From positions 1-64,000 of the forward strand of contig JAIUNZ010000011.1 of the NCBI GenBank assembly GCA_020161455.1: 64,000 bases of DNA, read 5' to 3'. The position numbers and the translations under genes are program-made. This document shows, piece by piece, positions 38,231 to 47,861 of the stretch (the first letter of the stretch is position 1; each line of letters starts with the position of its first letter). Source of the DNA: Bacteroidota bacterium (lineage in GTDB: Bacteria; Bacteroidota; Bacteroidia; Flavobacteriales; Flavobacteriaceae). The notes beneath the pieces were generated by a model. The model did not search any database, was not told the DNA's origin, and saw nothing but the letters and a program-made list of their open reading frames with translations.

Positions 38231-38926
38231 ATGAAATTAAATTGTGTCGTAGTTGATGATAGCTCTATACAGAGAATGATCATTGCAAAGTTAGTAAATA
38301 ATCATCCAAATTTACATTTAGTTGGAGATTTTTCTAATGCAATTGAAGCTAAAAATTGCATGTCTGTTCATACTGTGGATTTAATATTCTTGGATATTGA
38401 AATGCCAGTAATAAGTGGATTTGATTTTCTTGATGGTTTAAAAACCAAACCACAAATCATTTTCATTACCTCAAAAGCTGAGTATGCTATGAAGGCTTTT
38501 GATTATGATGCTACGGATTACCTACAAAAACCGATTGCTCTAGATCGTTTTAATGCTTCTGTTAGAAGAGCAATGGAATTCCACATGCTTAAAAAGGAAA
38601 ACCAAGAAGAGGAAGGAGAACATATTTTTATTAAAAGCAACTTAAAGAAATTAAAAGTATATACTAATAAAATTAAGTGGATTGAAGCTTATGGTGATTA
38701 TGTAAAAGTGGTTACCGAAGAAGATAGTAACCTTGTTTTATCTACTATGAAAGCTTTTGAAAAAGATTTACCAAGTGAAAAGTTTATAAGAGTTCACAAA
38801 TCGTATATTATTAATATTGATAAAGTAGAGCGATTTAATAGTAAATTTGCTGAAATTGGTGTTACTAAGATACCTTTGAGTAGAAACAAAAAAGAAGATT
38901 TAATCAAAGCATTAGCTATTGCTTAA
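38231..38926 (+). CDS. LytTR-family response regulator
   Basis: 231 residues. Receiver domain with VVDD at 7-10, phosphoacceptor Asp55 in FLDIEMP, and QKPIAL; C-terminal LytTR DNA-binding domain (about 130-228) with GDYVKVV, LPSEKFIRVHKSYIINIDKVE. A partner LytS-type kinase is not adjacent. The 20-base repeat array upstream suggests autoregulation. The gene lies between divergent rpsF and convergent priA. Confidence 0.93.
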   Translation: MKLNCVVVDDSSIQRMIIAKLVNNHPNLHLVGDFSNAIEAKNCMSVHTVDLIFLDIEMPVISGFDFLDGLKTKPQIIFITSKAEYAMKAFDYDATDYLQKPIALDRFNASVRRAMEFHMLKKENQEEEGEHIFIKSNLKKLKVYTNKIKWIEAYGDYVKVVTEEDSNLVLSTMKAFEKDLPSEKFIRVHKSYIINIDKVERFNSKFAEIGVTKIPLSRNKKEDLIKALAIA

Positions 38927-41376
38927 TAAAAATCTACATTTACAGTAACTTTTATAGACCTGTAATGTGCAATCATATCAAAACTATTCAGTATTTTCTG
39001 GATAGTTTTTTTTGTGCTTTGCATTGAGGTTTCGGTTGGAATTTTTACTAAGATGGTTCTAATATATTCGTTTCTAATCCTGGAAATTACTGGTTCTTCT
39101 GGTCCAAGAACGGGAAATCCTAAATTTTGACGCAACACTTGATACAGCCACATTGCACCTTCTTTATTTTTTTCAAAATTACGGTGCTTTAAAGTAATTT
39201 TTATTAGTCTAAAAAATGGAGGATAGTTGTAAATCTGACGTTCATATAACTGTTCTTTATACATACCTATATAGTTAGTATGCGTTACTTGTTGAATGAT
39301 ATTATGCAATGGGTTATAGGTTTGAATAAGTACTTTTCCTTTTTTTTCGGCTCTTCCCGAACGACCTGAAACTTGCGTCATCATTTGAAAACTTCTCTCA
39401 AAAGCTCTAAAATCGGGATGATACAGCATGTTGTCAGCATTCATTATGCCAACTAAAGTAACATTATCAAAATCCAGCCCTTTGGCAAGCATTTGTGTAC
39501 CAACCAAAATATCAATTTCTCTATTTTTAAATCCATCAATAATTTTTTCAAAACTATATTTTCCACGAGTGGTATCTTGATCCATTCGTTTTATGATTTT
39601 TTGAGGAAACAATTCGGCTAATTCTAACTCAATTTGTTCCGTACCAAAACCTTTAGTTTCCAAATCGATACTTGAACATGCATGACAATTTGTAGGTTTA
39701 GCAATTGAATGGCCACAATAATGACAACGCAATTGATTTTTAAATTTATGGTAGGTCAAACTCACATCACATTGTGGACATTGCGGAACATGACCACATG
39801 TCAAGCATTCTAGTACTGGAGAAAATCCTCTGCGATTTTGAAATAAAATAATTTGTTCATTGTTGGATAAAGCTTCCGAAATGGCATCAATTAGCAATAA
39901 GCTAAAATGACCTTTCATTTTTTTTCTAAAATAGCTATCTTTTAAATCTATCAACTCAATTTCGGGTAGTTGGAAATTTCCAAATCTTTGATTTAATGAA
40001 ACTAAACCGAATTTATCTGAAGTAGCATTGTAATAACTTTCGATACTTGGTGTTGCCGATCCCAACACTACTTTTGCCTTAAAAAAATTAGCCAAAACGA
40101 TAGCTGCATCTCTAGCGTGGTATCGTGGTGCTGGATCTTGCTGTTTAAACGTTTGTTCATGTTCTTCATCAATAATGACAAATCCTAAGTTGGAAAACGG
40201 CAAAAATAAAGCAGACCTTGCTCCTATTACTATTTGTGCCTTTTCAGAACTATTTAATACATTTTGCCAAACTTCTACTCTTTCGTTATTGGAATATTTA
40301 GAATGAAAAACAGCAACTTTATTTCCAAAATACTTGGTTAGTCTTGAAACCAATTGTGTGGTTAGTGCAATTTCAGGCAATAAATACAAAACTTGGTTTC
40401 CACTTTCAAGCTGTTTTTCTATCAGTTTGATGTAAATTTCTGTTTTTCCACTTGCTGTTATTCCATGCAAAAGACAAACATCTTTTGACAAAAAAACTTG
40501 TTTAATTTCATCGAAAGCAATTTGTTGGGGTTGACTTAAATGAAGTTCATTTTCGGCTTTATTATTTCTAAAATTAACTCTGTCTTCTTGAATGTGAAAT
40601 TCTTCAAAAATTGATTTTTCAATCAATTTCTTTAAAACACTAGATGAAATCGAAGCGGTATCGACCAATTTTTTAGTAGAAATTGGTTTGCTTTCTTGAG
40701 CTTTTAACTGAAAATAAGTGAGTAATAGTGTTTTTTGTTTATCCGAAGAAATAGTATTTAAAAGTTCATTTAATTTTTCTTCTTTTAAAAATTCATCCGC
40801 TAATCGAATGTATTTTATAAGTTTTGGTTTGTATTCTTCTTGAATTTCTTCATGTAATAAAATAACTTCCTTTTGAATTAACTTTTGAATAATAGGCAAA
40901 ACCGTTTTTTTATTTAGAATTGCGATTACATCTTGAATTTTTAATGATGACTGATGTTGCAACGCTTCATAAATCAAAAACTCATCATTTGAAAAAGTGC
41001 TTTCATCAATGGAGGTACTGCTTTTTTGAGTAATAATTGTTTCACTTTCTAGCAATAAAGCCGACGGCATCGCACCTCGATACACATCGCCGATAGAACA
41101 CATATAATATTCAGCAATCCAAAACCAATGTTTGATTTGAAACTCATTGACAATTGGTTTTTCATCAATGATTTCATGAATATCTTTGGCTTCATAAAGT
41201 AATGGAGCTGTTTGATGTAAACCAACAACTAAAGCCGTATAAATTTTATTTTTACCAAAAGGAACTGCTACTCTCATTCCTTTCTTTAAAAACAAATATT
41301 CAGCTTCAGAAACTCTGTAGGTGAAAGTTTTATCAAGTGAAAGCGGAACAACTACTTCAATAAAATAATTTATCAA
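38923..41376 (-). CDS. priA: Primosomal protein N' (PriA helicase)
   Basis: 817 residues from TTG 41376 (MINYFIEVVVPLSL). The longest frame opens with TTG 41400 inside the preceding gene, and there is also a GTG at codon 7, so the start is uncertain but there is no ATG. Helicase P-loop GITASGKTEIY, VIIDEEHEQTF, zinc-binding cysteines (CLTCGHVPQCPQCD ... RCHYCGH ... NCHACS) and helicase VI motif MTQVSGRSGRAEK. Restarts stalled replication forks. The 3' end overlaps the LytTR stop by four bases, convergent. Confidence 0.95.
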   Translation of the reverse strand: MINYFIEVVVPLSLDKTFTYRVSEAEYLFLKKGMRVAVPFGKNKIYTALVVGLHQTAPLLYEAKDIHEIIDEKPIVNEFQIKHWFWIAEYYMCSIGDVYRGAMPSALLLESETIITQKSSTSIDESTFSNDEFLIYEALQHQSSLKIQDVIAILNKKTVLPIIQKLIQKEVILLHEEIQEEYKPKLIKYIRLADEFLKEEKLNELLNTISSDKQKTLLLTYFQLKAQESKPISTKKLVDTASISSSVLKKLIEKSIFEEFHIQEDRVNFRNNKAENELHLSQPQQIAFDEIKQVFLSKDVCLLHGITASGKTEIYIKLIEKQLESGNQVLYLLPEIALTTQLVSRLTKYFGNKVAVFHSKYSNNERVEVWQNVLNSSEKAQIVIGARSALFLPFSNLGFVIIDEEHEQTFKQQDPAPRYHARDAAIVLANFFKAKVVLGSATPSIESYYNATSDKFGLVSLNQRFGNFQLPEIELIDLKDSYFRKKMKGHFSLLLIDAISEALSNNEQIILFQNRRGFSPVLECLTCGHVPQCPQCDVSLTYHKFKNQLRCHYCGHSIAKPTNCHACSSIDLETKGFGTEQIELELAELFPQKIIKRMDQDTTRGKYSFEKIIDGFKNREIDILVGTQMLAKGLDFDNVTLVGIMNADNMLYHPDFRAFERSFQMMTQVSGRSGRAEKKGKVLIQTYNPLHNIIQQVTHTNYIGMYKEQLYERQIYNYPPFFRLIKITLKHRNFEKNKEGAMWLYQVLRQNLGFPVLGPEEPVISRIRNEYIRTILVKIPTETSMQSTKKTIQKILNSFDMIAHYRSIKVTVNVDFY

Positions 41377-41381
41377 TACCA

Positions 41382-41804
41382 CTATTTTTTTCTTTTCCAA
41401 GTTTGTGATCTACCAAAAAGTGAAATGCCAATATAACCTCTAACGATAAGCTTGTCGTTTCCATCTAAAATAATTTTGCACCGGTATTCTTTACCATTTT
41501 TAGGATCGGTTATAGTTCCACCACTATAAACATCGTTATCTTTTGATAATTTTTTTATAATAATTAATCCTAAAATTGGCTTGTCTTTGTCGGTGCCATT
41601 ACAATTTGTACATTTTTTATTTCGATGTTCCACTTCTTTAATTTCAATAATTTTTCCATAAAAATCACCACCACTTTCATAAATTTCAACTACAGATTTT
41701 TCTACTCCGGTTTCATCGTCAATAGTCGTCCATTTACCCACTATAGATTGAGAAAATGAAAGTTGAGTAAAATAAAACAATAAAACTAAAACTATTTTTT
41801 TCAT
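41382..41804 (-). CDS. DUF2147 family protein (copy 2)
   Basis: 140 residues with signal peptide (ends SFSQ). GKWTTIDDETGVEKSVVEIYESGGDFYGKIIEI is the DUF2147 start; CTNCNGTDKDKPILGL and GKEYRCKI follow, ending SLFGRSQTWKRKK. Periplasmic, 8-stranded lipocalin-like fold expected; ligand unknown. A tandem paralog lies 15 bases upstream. Confidence 0.85.
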   Translation of the reverse strand: MKKIVLVLLFYFTQLSFSQSIVGKWTTIDDETGVEKSVVEIYESGGDFYGKIIEIKEVEHRNKKCTNCNGTDKDKPILGLIIIKKLSKDNDVYSGGTITDPKNGKEYRCKIILDGNDKLIVRGYIGISLFGRSQTWKRKK

Positions 41805-41819
41805 TTTTTGACTAGATGA

Positions 41820-42233
41820 TTAATTAATTTTTCTCCATATTTGAGTTCTTCCAAATAATGGTAAAACACTATATGCATTAATTTCAAGTGTAGAGTTAGA
41901 CAGCATTTTTATCACGCAAGTGTAACTTTTATCACTAAAAGGATCGATTAGTTTTCCTTTGTATTGATTGTCTTGCTTTTGCATTTTAACAATAACATTT
42001 TTTCCAATAAGAGAATTATTTTTGATTTTAGCAGAACATTTTTCGCAATCAGCATGTGAACTCAACACGTTACTAATTTTGAGTAATTTGCCATAGAATT
42101 GATTGTCTTTTTTATATATCTCAATAATGGATAATTCTTTTTGGGTTTTAGTATCAATGGTTTTCCACTTTCCTTCAATAGTTTGAGCAAAAATGGAGGT
42201 TGAAAACACGATAAAAAACAACACTAATTTCAT
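41820..42233 (-). CDS. DUF2147 family protein (copy 1)
   Basis: 137 residues with signal peptide (ends IFAQ). Same architecture as its neighbour (GKWKTIDTKTQKELSIIEIYKKDNQFYGKLLKI, CEKCSAK, PLFGRTQIWRKIN) but clearly diverged in the middle, so the duplication is not recent. Overlaps the YihY gene by four bases upstream (ATGA type). Confidence 0.85.
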   Translation of the reverse strand: MKLVLFFIVFSTSIFAQTIEGKWKTIDTKTQKELSIIEIYKKDNQFYGKLLKISNVLSSHADCEKCSAKIKNNSLIGKNVIVKMQKQDNQYKGKLIDPFSDKSYTCVIKMLSNSTLEINAYSVLPLFGRTQIWRKIN

Positions 42234-43174
42234 AATAATTCTAGTTCAAGTTGTTTGTCTCTTTTAATTTTATTGATGGCAGCATTCAAATCAAAACCTA
42301 ATAATAAAATCATGCAGTTTATCCAAACATAGAACATTACTACAAGAAGTGTTCCAATGGAACCATAAAGCTCGTTGTACTTTGAAAACTTAACAACCCA
42401 AATTCCAAAAAAATAAGATGAAATGATGATTAATACGGTTGTAAATACAGAGCCAATGGAAATAAACGCTCTGTTTTTTTCTCTTTTGATTCCAAATTTA
42501 AATAGTAATGAAGTTGTTATTAATATCATTAAAATTACAAAAATATATCTTCCCATTTCAATAAGCGGAATATCATCCGAAAGTACGTCTTGTAATTTTG
42601 TTTTTTGGATAAAGAATTCAAAAATAACTATTGCAGCAACTGTAATAATCAACACTAATGATAATAAAATGGAAAGTGCTAAGGCTACAAAATATTGTCT
42701 AAAAAACTTTCGTTTGGAACTTATTTGAATGTGATTTGAACTTTCAAAACCACCAAGAACAGCATTTACGCCATTAGACATCAGCAATATAGCCATAAAA
42801 AAACCAGTTGAAATTAATCCTGTATTACTTTTGGTCAAAATATCATTAATGATAGTAAATATGGCATCGTAAGTTGTTGGTGGAACACTTTGTTGAACAA
42901 AGGCTAAAAAATCGTCTTGAAAATGATCTATTGGTATATAGGGAATTAGGTTTAAAATAAATAAGGCAAATGGAAATAGTGCCATAAAAAAACTCCATGC
43001 GATAGCAGCTGCACGATATGAAATAGCACCGTCAATAATTCCAGTGATGTAAATTTTCATTAAATCATAAAACGACAAACCTTGAAGCCAAGGCAGTTTT
43101 AATTTTTTAGTAATATATAAAACTTGGCGAACTAAGATTAGTTTTTTTAGTTTTTGATTTAATGGAACACTCAT
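42230..43174 (-). CDS. YihY/virulence factor BrkB family membrane protein
   Basis: 314 residues with six helices. GAISYRAAAIAWSFFMALFPFALFILNLIPYIP is the family hallmark, with GSIGTLLVVMFYVWINCMILLLGFDLNAAI near the end. Older annotations called it ribonuclease BN, which is now thought wrong. Role unknown. Runs with nadC upstream (two-base gap) and the DUF2147 pair downstream. Confidence 0.92.
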   Translation of the reverse strand: MSVPLNQKLKKLILVRQVLYITKKLKLPWLQGLSFYDLMKIYITGIIDGAISYRAAAIAWSFFMALFPFALFILNLIPYIPIDHFQDDFLAFVQQSVPPTTYDAIFTIINDILTKSNTGLISTGFFMAILLMSNGVNAVLGGFESSNHIQISSKRKFFRQYFVALALSILLSLVLIITVAAIVIFEFFIQKTKLQDVLSDDIPLIEMGRYIFVILMILITTSLLFKFGIKREKNRAFISIGSVFTTVLIIISSYFFGIWVVKFSKYNELYGSIGTLLVVMFYVWINCMILLLGFDLNAAINKIKRDKQLELELL

Positions 43175-43176
43175 TA

Positions 43177-44034
43177 TTAAAATGCTTTTAAACTTAAATC
43201 CATGTTGTAAACCGAATGTGTTAAAGCACCAGAAGAAATATAATCAACACCACAATCTGCATAGCTTCGAATAGTATTTTCATTGATGTTTCCAGAAGAT
43301 TCCGTTTGACATTTGTTTCCAATTAAAGCAACAGCAGTTTTGGTATCTTCAAAATTAAAGTTATCAATTAAAATTCGAAAAACACCTTCGTTTTGAAGTA
43401 TTTCTTTTATTTCATTTAAAGTTCTAGCTTCAACAATAATTTTTAAATCTAGTTTGTTTTTTGTTAAAAAAGTTTGTGTTTTTTGAATTGCTTTTGAAAT
43501 TCCTCCAGCAAAATCATTATGATTATCTTTTAACATAATCATGTCATACAATGCAAAACGATGATTTTCGCCTCCACCAATTTTAACAGCCCATTTTTCG
43601 CAAGCCCGAAAACCAGGTGTAGTTTTTCGAGTATCTAAAACTTTAGTTTTTGTTCCTTCTAAAAGTTGTGCAAAATGATTGGTTTTTGTTGCAATAGCTG
43701 ACATTCTTTGCATTGAATTTAAAACTAAACGTTCAGCTTTTAAAATGGATTGTGAACTTCCAGAAACGTGAAAAACAATATCTCCAAAATTGACTTTAGC
43801 TCCATCATTAATAAAGGTTTCTACTTTTAAATTTTCATCAACAGCTTTAAAAATCATTTTGGCAAATTCAACTCCAGCAATAACTCCTTTGTCTTTTACC
43901 AAAAGTTTTGCTTTTCCTTTAGCTTCTTTAGGAATACAAGCCAACGAACTATAATCACCAGGACCAATGTCTTCCCGAATTCCGTTAATAATTATTAAAT
44001 CTAACTCTTTTTGAAATTGTGCTTCTGAAATCAT
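43177..44034 (-). CDS. nadC: Nicotinate-nucleotide pyrophosphorylase
   Basis: 285 residues. Converts quinolinate to nicotinate mononucleotide with PRPP. RKTTPGFRACEKWAVKIGGGENHRF is the phosphate and quinolinate binding block (about 136-160), MLKDNH follows. No nadA or nadB in the window. Confidence 0.96.
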   Translation of the reverse strand: MISEAQFQKELDLIIINGIREDIGPGDYSSLACIPKEAKGKAKLLVKDKGVIAGVEFAKMIFKAVDENLKVETFINDGAKVNFGDIVFHVSGSSQSILKAERLVLNSMQRMSAIATKTNHFAQLLEGTKTKVLDTRKTTPGFRACEKWAVKIGGGENHRFALYDMIMLKDNHNDFAGGISKAIQKTQTFLTKNKLDLKIIVEARTLNEIKEILQNEGVFRILIDNFNFEDTKTAVALIGNKCQTESSGNINENTIRSYADCGVDYISSGALTHSVYNMDLSLKAF

Positions 44035-44111
44035 TTTTATTGTAATTGAATTGCTAAAATACTACAATAATTTAATGATTTAAAAGAAAGTAATCGATTT
44101 GAAATTAATTT

Positions 44112-45164
44112 TTACAACTCAAAATAAAAGTTAGAACCTTTATTAACTTCGCTAGTAAAATTGATAATTCCTTTGTGCTCGGTAATTATTTTTTTAGAAA
44201 TAGCCAATCCTAAACCTGTACTTTGTTCTCCGTCTGTTGGTTGCGTTGTGGTTTTTTGAAAATAATTGAATAATTTATAATGTTCCGATTCTGGAATTCC
44301 TTTTCCAAAATCAATTATTTCTGTTTTTAGTTTTTTGTCTCTATTGGAGGAAACCTTGATGATGATTTCTGCATTTTTATTAGAAAATTTAATAGCATTT
44401 GTCAATAAATTTGAGATGACTTCTCCCAAGTAATTTTCATCAAATTCAAATATGAATTTCTCTAATTCACTCTCAAAAATTAATTTAATATCTTTCTTCT
44501 TAGCTAAAATTTGATAATAAAAAATTTGTTTTTTGATGAACTGGATGTAATCTTGTTTATTCGTTTTAATTTCTATAATTCCTGATTCAATTTTTGAAAT
44601 ATCTAAAACATTTTTTAAAATATGTAATGAATTTGAACTTAATTCTTTGATATATCCAATCATTTCTATTGCCTCATCATCCATTTTATCTGAAAAATCA
44701 GAGATGAGTAAATCGGAAAACGACGAAATGGTTCCAATTGGATTTTTTATATCATGAGCTGCAATTCCAATGAATTTGTTTTTTTCAATATTTAACAGTT
44801 GCAATTGTTTGTTTACGACTTCTAATTTTAAAAAACGTTCATTCAGTAATCGTAGTAACATTCCGAAAAGTAAGAAAACAAATAATCGAACTAAAGCATT
44901 CCAAATAGGAATAAGGTCATTTGTATAGTTTCTTGAATAATATTCAGATAAAAACCAAATAACACCACCAATTATTGAATTGATAATTATTAATCTTTTA
45001 TTGGAATTTCTATGAAGTGATAAGAAAAAAACAGGAATTAAATAAAATAATAAAAATGAAATTTCTGAACCAGTATAATAGTCAACTATACCAACGAGTA
45101 ATAAGAAAGTTAAAGAAATTATTAGTAAAGTAACTTTACTCAGATTACTATTCAGTAAGTTCAT
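44112..45164 (-). CDS. Membrane sensor histidine kinase, orphan
   Basis: 350 residues. Four or five hydrophobic helices in residues 10-108 without a large extracytoplasmic domain, a short coiled segment, then H box IAAHDIKNPIGTISS with His137 (HD variant of class HPK), N box NLLTNAIKFSN, G1 IDFGKGIPESE and G2 STGLGLAISK. No adjacent response regulator, so it is an orphan; a signal from the membrane itself is plausible. Confidence 0.88.
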   Translation of the reverse strand: MNLLNSNLSKVTLLIISLTFLLLVGIVDYYTGSEISFLLFYLIPVFFLSLHRNSNKRLIIINSIIGGVIWFLSEYYSRNYTNDLIPIWNALVRLFVFLLFGMLLRLLNERFLKLEVVNKQLQLLNIEKNKFIGIAAHDIKNPIGTISSFSDLLISDFSDKMDDEAIEMIGYIKELSSNSLHILKNVLDISKIESGIIEIKTNKQDYIQFIKKQIFYYQILAKKKDIKLIFESELEKFIFEFDENYLGEVISNLLTNAIKFSNKNAEIIIKVSSNRDKKLKTEIIDFGKGIPESEHYKLFNYFQKTTTQPTDGEQSTGLGLAISKKIITEHKGIINFTSEVNKGSNFYFEL

Positions 45165-45248
45165 TTTTTTAATTTTTTGCCAAAAATAGAATATTTTATT
45201 TTCAAAAAAATAGCATCTAATAAAATTTAACTATATCATTATAAAAAG

Positions 45249-45279
45249 TTGATGAACTAAAGATATAATCTTATTTTTG
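45249..45279 (+). promoter_or_regulatory. pyrD promoter
   Basis: TTG at 45249-45251, 20-base spacer, TATTTTTG at 45272-45279, full consensus. The start codon is 19 bases downstream. Confidence 0.7.
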
Positions 45280-45298
45280 CAGCTCAACACACTACAAA

Positions 45299-46318
45299 AT
45301 GTACAAATTACTAATTAGACCCATACTGTTTCTTTTTGATCCTGAAAAAGTACATTACTTTACGTTTTCTTTAATACGATTCTTGACCAAACTACCAGGA
45401 TTTTCATCACTTTTTAAATCAATGTATGTGATAAAAGATAAACGATTGGAAACAGAAGTTTTTGGATTGAAATTTCCAAATCGAGTTGGTTTAGCAGCCG
45501 GATTTGATAAGAATGCTTTACTATATAAAGAATTATCCAACTTTGGATTTGGATTTATTGAAATAGGAACAGTTACTCCAAAACCCCAAGATGGAAACCC
45601 CAAAAAAAGGTTGTTTCGCTTAAAAGAAGATGCTGCAATTATCAACAGAATGGGTTTTAATAATGATGGTGTTGATGAAGCTGTGTTGCATTTAAAAAAA
45701 AATAAAACTATTTTAATCGGTGGAAACATCGGTAAAAATAAAGTAACATCAAATGAAAATGCAGTTGATGATTATATCATTTGTTTTGAAAAACTGTATG
45801 CTTATGTTGATTATTTTGTAGTAAATGTTAGTTCGCCAAATACGCCAAATCTTCGTGAACTTCAAGAAAAAGAACCACTTACGAAACTTTTACAAGTTTT
45901 GCAAAATTTGAATGCTGAAAAACAAGTTCCAAAACCAATATTGCTTAAGATTGCTCCTGATTTAACAAATGAACAATTGCTTGATATAATAGCTATTGTA
46001 AATGAAACTCAAATTGCTGGTGTTATAGCTACGAATACTACTATTTCTCGTGAGAGTTTAACATCAAATAATAAAGTGGAAATTGGAGGTTTGTCAGGAA
46101 AGCCACTTACCAATCGTTCTACGGAAGTTATTCGTTTTCTTTCTGAAAAAAGCAATAAAGCATTTCCGATAATAGGTGTTGGTGGAATACATTGCGCACA
46201 AGATGCTTTGGATAAACTGAATGCTGGCGCAAGTTTGGTACAATTATATACTGGATTTATTTACGAAGGTCCAAAATTGGTTAAAGAAATTAACAAAGCT
46301 ATTTTAAAGAATAGTTAG
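45299..46318 (+). CDS. pyrD: Quinone-dependent dihydroorotate dehydrogenase
   Basis: 339 residues, class 2 enzyme bound to the inner membrane by its N-terminal helices ([23 protein letters not shown]). [11 protein letters not shown] near 60-70, [33 protein letters not shown] near 176-188 with the catalytic Ser, and GVGGI near the FMN phosphate. Pyrimidine synthesis. Confidence 0.96.
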   Translation: MYKLLIRPILFLFDPEKVHYFTFSLIRFLTKLPGFSSLFKSMYVIKDKRLETEVFGLKFPNRVGLAAGFDKNALLYKELSNFGFGFIEIGTVTPKPQDGNPKKRLFRLKEDAAIINRMGFNNDGVDEAVLHLKKNKTILIGGNIGKNKVTSNENAVDDYIICFEKLYAYVDYFVVNVSSPNTPNLRELQEKEPLTKLLQVLQNLNAEKQVPKPILLKIAPDLTNEQLLDIIAIVNETQIAGVIATNTTISRESLTSNNKVEIGGLSGKPLTNRSTEVIRFLSEKSNKAFPIIGVGGIHCAQDALDKLNAGASLVQLYTGFIYEGPKLVKEINKAILKNS

Positions 46319-47011
46319 ATAATTTACAACAATTGCTAAAAGAAAAGCAATTCCAAAGCTCAATAAAGTTCCAATTAAGACATATTCCGTCAATTTTCTG
46401 TCTTTTGCTTCTTTTAAATCTCCAAATCTAAAAATTGATTTTGCCGCTAATAAAAATCCAATAGCTTCAATGTGGTTCGTTAAAACAAAATAAAACACAA
46501 ATAGGCGTTCTAAAATTCCGATAAAATTTCCAGCATTTTGTAGAGAATTGTCTTTTTTATCTTTGTTTTCGGGTGTCCAAATCGAAATAATATTTTTAAT
46601 AATAATTGAAGTTGGTTTTGTAATTAACAGTATTGCAGTAACAATCACCCAAAAATTGGTATTTAAAAAAGAATAATCAAACTTTAAATTTAGATAAATA
46701 GAGCCAATAATTACGATACTTATAACGTGTAAAACTTGGTCAACTAAAAACCAATTTCGTTTGGTTTTTGTTTTTTGAAAAGTCAATTTAGCATAATCTA
46801 TTCCTCCATGAAAAATGGCTAAAATTAATCCATATACTACAAAATCAGTTTTGGCAACTAAAATTATAGTAAGCAAAAAATGTAAAAAAGTGTGTGTATA
46901 TAGATAGAAGCTTTTTCCTCTTTTCTGTTCTTTGTCTTCCACCCATTTACTAGGCTGAAGAATGAAATCTCCAAGAATATGTGCTAAAAATAATTTTACA
47001 AATACAACCAT
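46304..47011 (-). CDS. DUF3307 family membrane protein
   Basis: 235 residues with about six or seven hydrophobic helices. [32 protein letters not shown] is the family N-terminus (HxxxDFxxQ). Conserved His and Asp near the membrane surface hint at metal or proton binding but the function is unknown. It starts in the stop codon of the SatD-like gene, so the pair is one translational unit. The 3' end overlaps pyrD by 15 bases. Confidence 0.85.
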   Translation of the reverse strand: MVVFVKLFLAHILGDFILQPSKWVEDKEQKRGKSFYLYTHTFLHFLLTIILVAKTDFVVYGLILAIFHGGIDYAKLTFQKTKTKRNWFLVDQVLHVISIVIIGSIYLNLKFDYSFLNTNFWVIVTAILLITKPTSIIIKNIISIWTPENKDKKDNSLQNAGNFIGILERLFVFYFVLTNHIEAIGFLLAAKSIFRFGDLKEAKDRKLTEYVLIGTLLSFGIAFLLAIVVNYLTIL

Positions 47012-47619
47012 TATTTTAATTGTTTTGTTTTTTCAATATAAAATACAATACTCTCAAGCATTACATCAAAATTAGCTCTTTTTCTTCTTCTACTTACCGC
47101 AGCTTGATTGATGCCAAGTTTTTGACCAATTTCTTCTTGTGATAAATCTGGATTTTGCATGGCAACTAAAACATATTCTGCCAACTGAGCTGTCCAATTA
47201 TCCATAAAAGTCAAGCCTAAACGCAACATTAAATTTATTTCGGTGTTAAATTCTTTATATTCAGAATTTACAGAAAGATTTATTTTGTTCTTTTTAAGTC
47301 GGTTAAAACCTTCTCCCGAAAAGACAAAAGCACTACCATTACTTTCGGAAATACTTTGTGCGGTATAGGTTTTGCTACCAATACCAATGCTCATTCTTGC
47401 ATCAAGTTTTATACTTTTTAAGAAAGCTTTAATCTGCAAAGCAATTGCTATTGCTTGACTTGCATCATTAATTTCTAGTTGAAATTCATCACCTCGATAG
47501 ATTTCCCAATTTTTTGGTGTTGACCCAAATTTGCTTAATAGCACTTTTAATCCATCAATCCAATCAATTGATTTTGATTTTCTAGAACCAATTATGTCGC
47601 CTGTTATTATACTATGCAT
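47011..47619 (-). CDS. SatD family protein with C-terminal HTH
   Basis: 202 residues. N-terminal MHSIITGDIIGSRKS and, 35 residues on, EIYRGDEFQLEI, then AIGIG-type SIGIGSKTY: this D ... GDEF spacing resembles the palm fold of class III cyclases and GGDEF proteins, so a nucleotide-binding or synthesising role is conceivable, though not demonstrated. Residues about 158-181 (LSQEEIGQKLGINQAAVSRRRK) are a clear helix-turn-helix. Named after streptococcal SatD, acid tolerance; function unproven. The four-copy palindrome array ending 40 bases from its ATG is its most likely operator. DUF3307 follows with a one-base overlap. Confidence 0.8.
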   Translation of the reverse strand: MHSIITGDIIGSRKSKSIDWIDGLKVLLSKFGSTPKNWEIYRGDEFQLEINDASQAIAIALQIKAFLKSIKLDARMSIGIGSKTYTAQSISESNGSAFVFSGEGFNRLKKNKINLSVNSEYKEFNTEINLMLRLGLTFMDNWTAQLAEYVLVAMQNPDLSQEEIGQKLGINQAAVSRRRKRANFDVMLESIVFYIEKTKQLK

Positions 47620-47658
47620 ACTTCAAATGTAAAAAAGTATCTTATAATTTCCAAATTT

Positions 47659-47760
47659 ATTACTTAATAATGTAATAATTCTTATTATTACTTCTTTATG
47701 TAATATTTTAAATTATTCCTTAATTATGTAATAATCGAATTTATTACATTATTGTGTAAT
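47659..47760 (-). promoter_or_regulatory. Four phased palindromic operators, 28-bp period
   Basis: ATTAC-N8-GTAAT palindromes start at 47659, 47687, 47715 and 47743, exactly 28 bases apart; three match perfectly and the third reads ATTCC. The unit TTATTACTTAATTATGTAAT recurs as a direct repeat, with the short five-base gaps varying. The array ends 92 bases from the ATG of HMG-CoA lyase on the other side and begins 40 bases from the SatD ATG. Likely operators for the HTH of the SatD-like protein (autoregulation), by position; no other regulator gene is near. Not a CRISPR, as gaps are five bases. Confidence 0.75.
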
Positions 47761-47847
47761 TTTTTATAAAAATTATTCAAAAATTGATCTATAAAATTTT
47801 GATTCAAATTGTTTGCTTAAACGATTTCGTAAAATAGAATACTTTAG

Positions 47848-47855
47848 TATATTTG
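47848..47855 (+). promoter_or_regulatory. -7 box of the HMG-CoA lyase gene
   Basis: TATATTTG directly before the ATG at 47862 (six bases between). It overlaps the TTG at 47853 that would open a longer frame, so the ATG is the real start and the mRNA is probably leaderless or nearly so. Confidence 0.55.
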
Positions 47856-47861
47856 AAGTCG

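Noticed and set aside
47659-47760. Possible CRISPR-like array
   Set aside because: Repeat units are palindromic with five-base gaps, not 20-40 base unique spacers, and no cas gene is near.
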